Part shown: positions 42,482 through 47,211 of the stretch, piece by piece
Layout of the letters: each line of letters opens with the position of its first letter
Position numbering within the stretch: the first letter of the stretch is position 1
Assembly: GCA_023432805.1 (NCBI GenBank)
Contig: JAEYUG010000059.1
Coordinates: 1 to 47,211 of the forward strand
DNA length: 47,211 nucleotides
Reading direction: 5' to 3'
Origin: Bacteroidota bacterium
GTDB taxonomy: Bacteria > Bacteroidota > Ignavibacteria > SZUA-365
Program-made: the position numbers and the translations under genes
The notes under the pieces: model-generated
What the model saw: only the letters and a program-made list of their open reading frames with translations
What the model was told of the DNA's origin: nothing
Database searches by the model: none

Positions 42482-43338
42482 CGGTTATGCAGACAGGCAT
42501 TGTGCAGTTTCATCGACTCGTCTTCGCAGAGGGACCAGCCCGGCGCTTGCCGGAGACTGCGCACGAGTTCAGCGAGCGTTTCCGGCAGCATCTCGGTTTG
42601 CTGGAGCAGGCGCCCGGGAATGTGGACGCCGGACGGCTGGAGGAATTCATGATTTCTCGGCTGCGTGCAGTGCGCGGAGTCGAGCAGCTGCTGGGTCCCC
42701 GTGGATCTGCATTGCTGCACCGGAGCAGGACGCTGCGGCATCCCGGCTGGCATCTGTCGCGCACGTATGCACGCTCGCTGTATGATGCCATGTTGTCGAT
42801 CGAGGGGCTGCCTTCAGCGAGCAGCGGCAATGGTGTGCTTACCGAGGAGCAGCATCACCGGCACGACGGTGCAATGGAACAGCTGCACGAAGACATTGCG
42901 CGTGCCGTCGCACATGCGCGGGCACAGCATCGTGCGCAGGCGGGAGACGAGCGCCAGCCGCTGCCGACCACCTACGTCGAGGCCATCCGCACGCTGCTGA
43001 TGCAGGGCGATTGCGCATGGCACCCGGCCACGAATAGCATGCTGGTGTTTCTGCTTGTGCAGAAGCGCGTCCATCTGCTGCCCCGCATTGCACATTATCT
43101 CGCTCTGCTGGATGATCGGATTCATGTGCGTGTGACCACGCCGCTGGATCTGAACGATGAGCAGAAGCAGGTGGTGGCCGGATCGATCATCGGGGAGTAT
43201 GAACGCGAGACCCGGCAGCAGCGCATCGCCGCACGCATGCGCTTTTCGTACCATCGGCACGATCGACAGTACAACAACTTCACACAGCAGATCCTGCAGC
43301 AGGTGCTCAACGAGCAGGTCTCGCGACTCACGCTTTGA
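42478..43338 (+). CDS. Putative F1 delta/OSCP-like subunit
   Basis: A 286-aa soluble protein (bacterial delta about 180 aa). The region 188-235, with LVFLLVQKRVHLLPRIAHYL and then VRVTTPLDLNDEQKQVV, matches the delta/OSCP pattern in which a helix with LP.I precedes a strand and then pL...q. The N-terminal part is longer and mostly helical, with a His/Gln-rich stretch (EEQHHRHDGAMEQLHED). In normal F-ATPases delta binds the top of alpha and the b stalk; no b gene is present here. Start GTG 42478 overlaps the previous stop; ATG 42487 is equally possible. Assignment is by motif and position and is tentative. Confidence 0.5.
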   Translation: MTVMQTGIVQFHRLVFAEGPARRLPETAHEFSERFRQHLGLLEQAPGNVDAGRLEEFMISRLRAVRGVEQLLGPRGSALLHRSRTLRHPGWHLSRTYARSLYDAMLSIEGLPSASSGNGVLTEEQHHRHDGAMEQLHEDIARAVAHARAQHRAQAGDERQPLPTTYVEAIRTLLMQGDCAWHPATNSMLVFLLVQKRVHLLPRIAHYLALLDDRIHVRVTTPLDLNDEQKQVVAGSIIGEYERETRQQRIAARMRFSYHRHDRQYNNFTQQILQQVLNEQVSRLTL

Positions 43339-43365
43339 CACGAACGCATCCATCGAGGAACATCC

Positions 43366-45528
43366 ATGTCAGATTCAACTACAAGCCAGAAGACATTCGA
43401 GTCCATCCGTATGGAGATGGACAGGGAGCTGCGTTCCATTCTTGAAGGCACGTCACCGACCATCATGCGTGACATCGAAGACAATACGAACAGCGGACGC
43501 GTGATCGAGTTTGCTGACGGTGTGGCGCGTCTGACCGGTCTGACCAACGCGCACATCGGTGAGCCGGTCACGTTCAGGGAGTCGAGCGTGCGGGCGCGGC
43601 AGCATGATGCATCGGAACCGGAGATTTACGGCATGGTCGTCGATCTGGACGACGACGAAGTCGGCTGCCTGGTGTTCGGTGAAGAGCGCTTCGTGCGCGA
43701 GGGTGATGTCGTGGTGCGCGGCATTCGTCATCTGGTCTCCGTGCAGGCAGCTCCCGTGCTCGATGGCACGTGGAAGGATGCCGGCGACGACCAGCACCTG
43801 TTCAGCGTGCCGGTCGGTCCGCATCTTCTCGGGAAGGTGGTGGATCCCTTTTGCCGCTCCCTCGAGGAGGGGACGCATTCGCTGTCGATGGAGGGGGGAA
43901 AGATACCCCCCGTGCATCTCCCCATCGATCGTCGCACCTTCGGCGTGCTGCACCGGCATCCCATCGACAAGCCGGTGTTGACGGGCCTCACCGCAGTTGA
44001 CGCGACGCTGCCCATCGGGCGCGGTCAGCGCATGCTTGTCATCGGCGATCGCAACACGGGCAAGACGAGCATCGGCCTCGATACGGTGATCAAGCTCAAC
44101 AGAGAGAATCAGGAACTGAACAAGAATCAAAGTGACTTCGAGAATCATAGTCCGGATACCGTCTACTGCGTCTACGTGGCCATCGGGCGAAAGGCCTCTG
44201 AGATCAAGCGGCTTCAGAAATCGCTGGTAGACAAGAAGGCGATGGAGTACACGACCATCGTGGCGGCAGCCGCCAACGATCCTGCTCCCCTGGTCTACAT
44301 CGCTCCCTTTGCCGGTACGGCTGTCGCGGAGTTCTATCGCGACATCGGCCGGCATGCGCTCATCATCTATGACGATCTCTCGCGGCATGCCGCATCGTAC
44401 CGTCACATCTCGCTCATTCTTCGCCGCTCTCCCGGGCGGGAAGCATATCCCGGCGACATCTTCTACCTGCACGCACGGCTGCTGGAGAGGGCATGCAATG
44501 TGAGTGGGAGTTTCAATGAAAACGACAAGACCAAAGAAACAACGACAGAAACTGGCAGGCAGTTGAACGTGTTGCGTGCTTCGCATGAGAAGCACGTGTC
44601 GGAGGATCTGCGCGAGTTGTACGAACCGTATTTGAAGAACGAGTTGCATCGCAGTTGGATCAGAGGTGGTGGCAGCCTGACGGCGCTGCCCGTGATTGAG
44701 ACCAAGCAGTCCGATTATGCCGCCTACATCCCGACCAATGTGATTTCCATCACGGATGGACAGATCTACCTCGAACCGGATCTCTTCAACGAGGGACTTC
44801 GTCCCGCAATCAATCATGGCATTTCGGTATCGCGTGTCGGTGGCAAGGCACAGGCGCCGATGATGCGGCTGGTCTCCGATCGTCTGCGCATCAACCTCGC
44901 CTCGTATCGCAATCAGATGCGCTACGCCAAGTTCGGAGTTGAAACTGCGGACACTGAATTCCTTCGCTCCTGGGGTCGGACCATCGAGATGCTGTTGACG
45001 CAGTCCACCGGTGAACCCCGCGACCTGAATTGGGAAACAGCGGCGATCTTTCTTGCCGTCAATGGATTCCTTTCGGCCTGCGACAATACGGATGAGATCA
45101 AGTCGTTTGTCGATTCGTTTGTCGAGAAACACAAGCAGGAACTGGACGCAGCGAATTACAAGAAAAACGCCAAGAACGTGGGTGACATCGACAAGTGGAC
45201 CAAGGAATTCGCCAAAAATGGGTTCGACATGTTCTCCGGTGTGCTTACGGAAAAATCCAAGCAGTTGCACGATCGAAAGCATGCGGAAGGCAGCAAGTGG
45301 TACAAGCTGCAGGAGTATCTGAAGAGTAGCAGTGAACGCGACATCACGAAAATGCTGCCTCACTGGAAGACGATGATGGAAGAGGAAATTGAAGATGCAG
45401 TGAAGAAGGCGGATCATGCTGAGGCTGGTGCTGACGAGAAGAAACCGAAGAAGAAGGAATCCTGGTACTCACAGCTTGATGACCGCTTCCTGAAGCGCTG
45501 GCAGCAGGATCGCACGAAGTACTTCTGA
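43366..45528 (+). CDS. F1-ATPase alpha-subunit-like protein, extended
   Basis: A 720-aa homologue of AtpA (usual about 505). Preserved motifs: P-loop GDRNTGKT (227-234), YCVYVAIGRK, LVYIAPFAGTA, ALIIYDDLSRHA, SPGREAYPGDIFYLHARLLE, GGGSLTALPVIET, TDGQIYLEPDLF and SVSRVGG with arginine-finger Arg490. Insertions occur near 246-264 (a polar NRENQELNKNQSDF stretch) and 381-433 (NENDKTKETTTETG and more). A charged, partly coiled C-terminal extension of about 110 residues ends in lysine-rich KKPKKKESW. GAGGAA precedes ATG 43366. It should form alternating hexamers with the beta-like protein; the extensions probably contact the unusual partners. Confidence 0.9.
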   Translation: MSDSTTSQKTFESIRMEMDRELRSILEGTSPTIMRDIEDNTNSGRVIEFADGVARLTGLTNAHIGEPVTFRESSVRARQHDASEPEIYGMVVDLDDDEVGCLVFGEERFVREGDVVVRGIRHLVSVQAAPVLDGTWKDAGDDQHLFSVPVGPHLLGKVVDPFCRSLEEGTHSLSMEGGKIPPVHLPIDRRTFGVLHRHPIDKPVLTGLTAVDATLPIGRGQRMLVIGDRNTGKTSIGLDTVIKLNRENQELNKNQSDFENHSPDTVYCVYVAIGRKASEIKRLQKSLVDKKAMEYTTIVAAAANDPAPLVYIAPFAGTAVAEFYRDIGRHALIIYDDLSRHAASYRHISLILRRSPGREAYPGDIFYLHARLLERACNVSGSFNENDKTKETTTETGRQLNVLRASHEKHVSEDLRELYEPYLKNELHRSWIRGGGSLTALPVIETKQSDYAAYIPTNVISITDGQIYLEPDLFNEGLRPAINHGISVSRVGGKAQAPMMRLVSDRLRINLASYRNQMRYAKFGVETADTEFLRSWGRTIEMLLTQSTGEPRDLNWETAAIFLAVNGFLSACDNTDEIKSFVDSFVEKHKQELDAANYKKNAKNVGDIDKWTKEFAKNGFDMFSGVLTEKSKQLHDRKHAEGSKWYKLQEYLKSSSERDITKMLPHWKTMMEEEIEDAVKKADHAEAGADEKKPKKKESWYSQLDDRFLKRWQQDRTKYF

Positions 45529-45580
45529 TCAAACGCATTTCAAGGTTTCGTCACATCCCCGTTTACGGCAGGCAGCAGAC

Positions 45581-46585
45581 ATGGCGACGCTTCACGCATT
45601 GAAACAGCAGATCTCGACCGCATCCATCCTCAAGGAGGTGGTCGAGATACATCGCAGCATCTCATCGTTGCGGCACGCGGTGCTCAAGAAGAGGGCTGCG
45701 CAGGAACAGGAGGCGATGCACGCGATGAACAGCATGCTGGGTGCCGTGTACCGGCATTGCGGTTGGCAGCAGCCGGAGGCTGCTGCCGCACCGACCGTGC
45801 TAATCGCCATCGCGTCGAATCGCGGTTTCTGTGCAGACTACAACGTCAAGGTCCGACGCCTGTTTGAGGACGCAAGACGCAAGTGCTCGGCGTCGCTGAA
45901 GACCATCACGATTGGTGACGATCTTGAAAACTGCAAGGCCGAACAACACATCCCTGCGCCGGAAACGAGCCTGTCCAAGGAAGGTGGAGGCCAGGACACG
46001 CGACATGCTCTCGTGAAGAAGTGCCTGAGCTACATCCTACCCGACGATTCGACTAGAACCGCTGAGCCGCCTTTGTCCGTGCGAGTCGTACATTATCCCT
46101 CGATCATTGACGAGCCGAGGGCTGGTAGCGGACAAGGAGCGTCCCAGGCTACGAGTCTGTTTTCCAGGGAGGTGGACGTCCCGTTCTGGATGCCTGCGTA
46201 CGAGGGGCTTCCGCATAAGAGCTGGCGTGGATTGACAGATGAGGCGGGGGCACCTCTCTCGACAACGGATGATGAACTTTCCGCACTGTATCCGCAGCTC
46301 TGGATTCCACGTGATGCATCAGCATCCGCCGCAGGAGAGGGAGTGTTCATACGGAACATGCTGCGTGCCTATGCCGTTCGCCGGCTGTCGTTTCTGCTGT
46401 TCGTCTCCGAGCTCGAGGAGAATGAGAAACGCATGCAGGCGACGAACAGCATTGCCGACAACATCGAGCAGGAGATCCGCAAGCTGCAGAACGAGGTCAA
46501 CAAGACGCGTCAGGCGATGATCACACGCGAGCTCACCGAACTCATCAGCGGCGCGAAGGCCTTCCAGAAACTCCGCCTGCGGTAG
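45581..46585 (+). CDS. F1 gamma-subunit-like protein
   Basis: A 334-aa homologue of AtpG. The N-terminal helix (LKQQISTASILKEVVEIHRS) and the C-terminal helix (about 270-334: SELEENEKRMQATNSIADNI, then NKTRQAMITRELTELISGA) correspond to the paired rotor helices. IASNRGFCADYN at 77-88 matches the SDRGLCGGFN core motif. The middle is diverged and longer, with a loop around HIPAPETSLSKEGGGQDTR and a region between about 185 and 255 without clear counterpart. The role is rotor shaft of the F1-like head. It is the last subunit gene, as in D-C-...-A-G operons. Confidence 0.85.
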   Translation: MATLHALKQQISTASILKEVVEIHRSISSLRHAVLKKRAAQEQEAMHAMNSMLGAVYRHCGWQQPEAAAAPTVLIAIASNRGFCADYNVKVRRLFEDARRKCSASLKTITIGDDLENCKAEQHIPAPETSLSKEGGGQDTRHALVKKCLSYILPDDSTRTAEPPLSVRVVHYPSIIDEPRAGSGQGASQATSLFSREVDVPFWMPAYEGLPHKSWRGLTDEAGAPLSTTDDELSALYPQLWIPRDASASAAGEGVFIRNMLRAYAVRRLSFLLFVSELEENEKRMQATNSIADNIEQEIRKLQNEVNKTRQAMITRELTELISGAKAFQKLRLR

Positions 46586-46765
46586 CCACAAAGTGCCGCA
46601 ATCATGGCGTCCCGGCACGTCGCTGATGACATTGTCAGATGCCTCCCCTATCCGCGTGAAGCTACATAGTCATCGGTGAGGAATATGTGGTAAGGGATCA
46701 GAGAAAGGAGAAGCAGGTGGCGCATCGATAACCGAAGCTTTTCACACACAACAGGAGAGAGATTC

Positions 46766-47038
46766 ATGTATACGTACAAAATGGTTCAGATCCCTCCGGC
46801 GATTACCGTCAAACAAAAGGAAGCAAAGGGTCAGGAGGCTGCCTGGTATCTCCAGGAGCTCGTCAACAGAGCAGCAGCAGAGGGCTGGGAGTTTTATCGT
46901 GTCGATGAAGTTGGCGTGCTTGCGACAGCAGGCTGCATGGCCAAGCTGTTCGGTGGTGGCAACGTCTATACGAATTATTTTGTTGTAACATTCCGCAAGC
47001 AGGCAGGTGCTGCAGCTGGACCGCCACCTCTCCCCTGA
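46766..47038 (+). CDS. DUF4177-type small protein
   Basis: A 90-aa protein beginning MYTYKMVQIPPAI, with AAWYLQELVNRAAAEGWEF and VDEVGVLATAG, then a strand FVVTFRK; the EGWE motif and layout match DUF4177. Function of the family is unknown. GGAGAGAG precedes ATG 46766. It lies 180 bp after the gamma-like gene, in a stretch without other recognisable features, so it probably has its own promoter. Confidence 0.7.
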   Translation: MYTYKMVQIPPAITVKQKEAKGQEAAWYLQELVNRAAAEGWEFYRVDEVGVLATAGCMAKLFGGGNVYTNYFVVTFRKQAGAAAGPPPLP

Positions 47039-47059
47039 ATGATTGAAATTCCTCTATTC

Positions 47060-47087
47060 AATGCGGCGCTCATGCGAGCGCCGCATT
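47060..47087 (+). terminator. Strong hairpin after the DUF4177-type gene
   Basis: AATGCGGCGCTC (47060-47071), loop ATGC, and GAGCGCCGCATT (47076-47087) form a perfect 12-bp stem with a 4-base loop, 21 bases after the stop. No T-tract follows (GCGTTGG), but position and stem quality support a terminator. From 47088 to the window end no gene is recognisable. Confidence 0.65.
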
Positions 47088-47211
47088 GCGTTGGAACGGT
47101 TCATGGAGACGTGTCCAGCTTCGAATCTATCAAGTATGACGGGCGATCGGCCACTCCCGTGGCGGAACACGTTTCGTTCGTCACGAGGGGACGTATTCCG
47201 CTATGATGCAG

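Noticed and set aside
43453..45417. 654-aa minus-strand open frame opposite the alpha-like gene
   Set aside because: Shadow of a strongly conserved F1 alpha homologue; its own translation shows no family features.
39673..46585. Ordinary ATP synthase operon of the host
   Set aside because: The a, b and c genes are missing from the cluster, subunits are enlarged, and the operon begins with a channel and an unknown membrane protein; a genome-level check is still needed.

Overview
The window looks like a chromosomal segment of a high-GC member of the Bacteroidota/Chlorobiota (FCB) group. The evidence is a set of large secreted proteins with Sec signal peptides and C-terminal domains typical of type IX secretion (T9SS) cargo, including three tandem SBBP-repeat giants. 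A Kapaibacteria/Ignavibacteria-like organism would fit, but no ribosomal or other marker gene is present, so this placement is inference. No tRNA, rRNA, CRISPR array, transposase or phage structural gene was seen.

Left part (1-21339). A T9SS-exported Asp-box propeller protein, a STAS anti-sigma-antagonist-like protein, a small hypothetical protein, a T9SS right-handed beta-helix protein and three tandem paralogous SBBP-repeat proteins (about 1263 aa each). A DUF389 membrane protein, a GT2 glycosyltransferase and a multispanning TPR membrane protein follow. A hairpin-forming repeat family with core GGTGGACG-N4-CGTCCACC and its relative GGACGGACG-N4-CGTCCGTCC fills the gaps between these genes. 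It has also entered, in frame, the reading frames of all three SBBP proteins.

Middle part (21406-30017). A minus-strand run reads RyR/TrkA-N membrane protein, then transmembrane TIR protein (ATGA overlap), then XRE-ImmA/IrrE regulator-peptidase, then PIN-like protein. It resembles conflict, signalling or toxin-antitoxin cassettes. Divergent from it is a lower-GC plus-strand operon of a pentameric ligand-gated ion channel homologue and two CsgG-domain proteins.

Right part (30186-47211). A minus-strand operon encodes exported proteins: a TPR-CHAT protease-like protein, an M48 metallopeptidase with TPR-like region and a YbjN-like protein. Divergent from it lies the most unusual locus: a voltage-sensor channel with an RCK-like tail and a non-canonical filter, a membrane-anchored unknown protein, and an F1-ATPase-like set in the order beta, epsilon-like, two-TM anchor, delta-like, alpha, gamma. 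No a, b or c subunit of an Fo motor is present. Alpha and beta keep their nucleotide-binding motifs but carry insertions and C-terminal extensions. This suggests a rotary ATPase head coupled to something other than a standard ion-translocating ring, by analogy with the F1-like/X0 ATPases of mycoplasmas. A similar inverted repeat (TGCTGAAAAAC ... GTTTTTCAGCA type) lies in both divergent promoter regions, near 26137-26180 and 36106-36146, and may link the two modules. A DUF4177-type small protein and a strong hairpin close the window.
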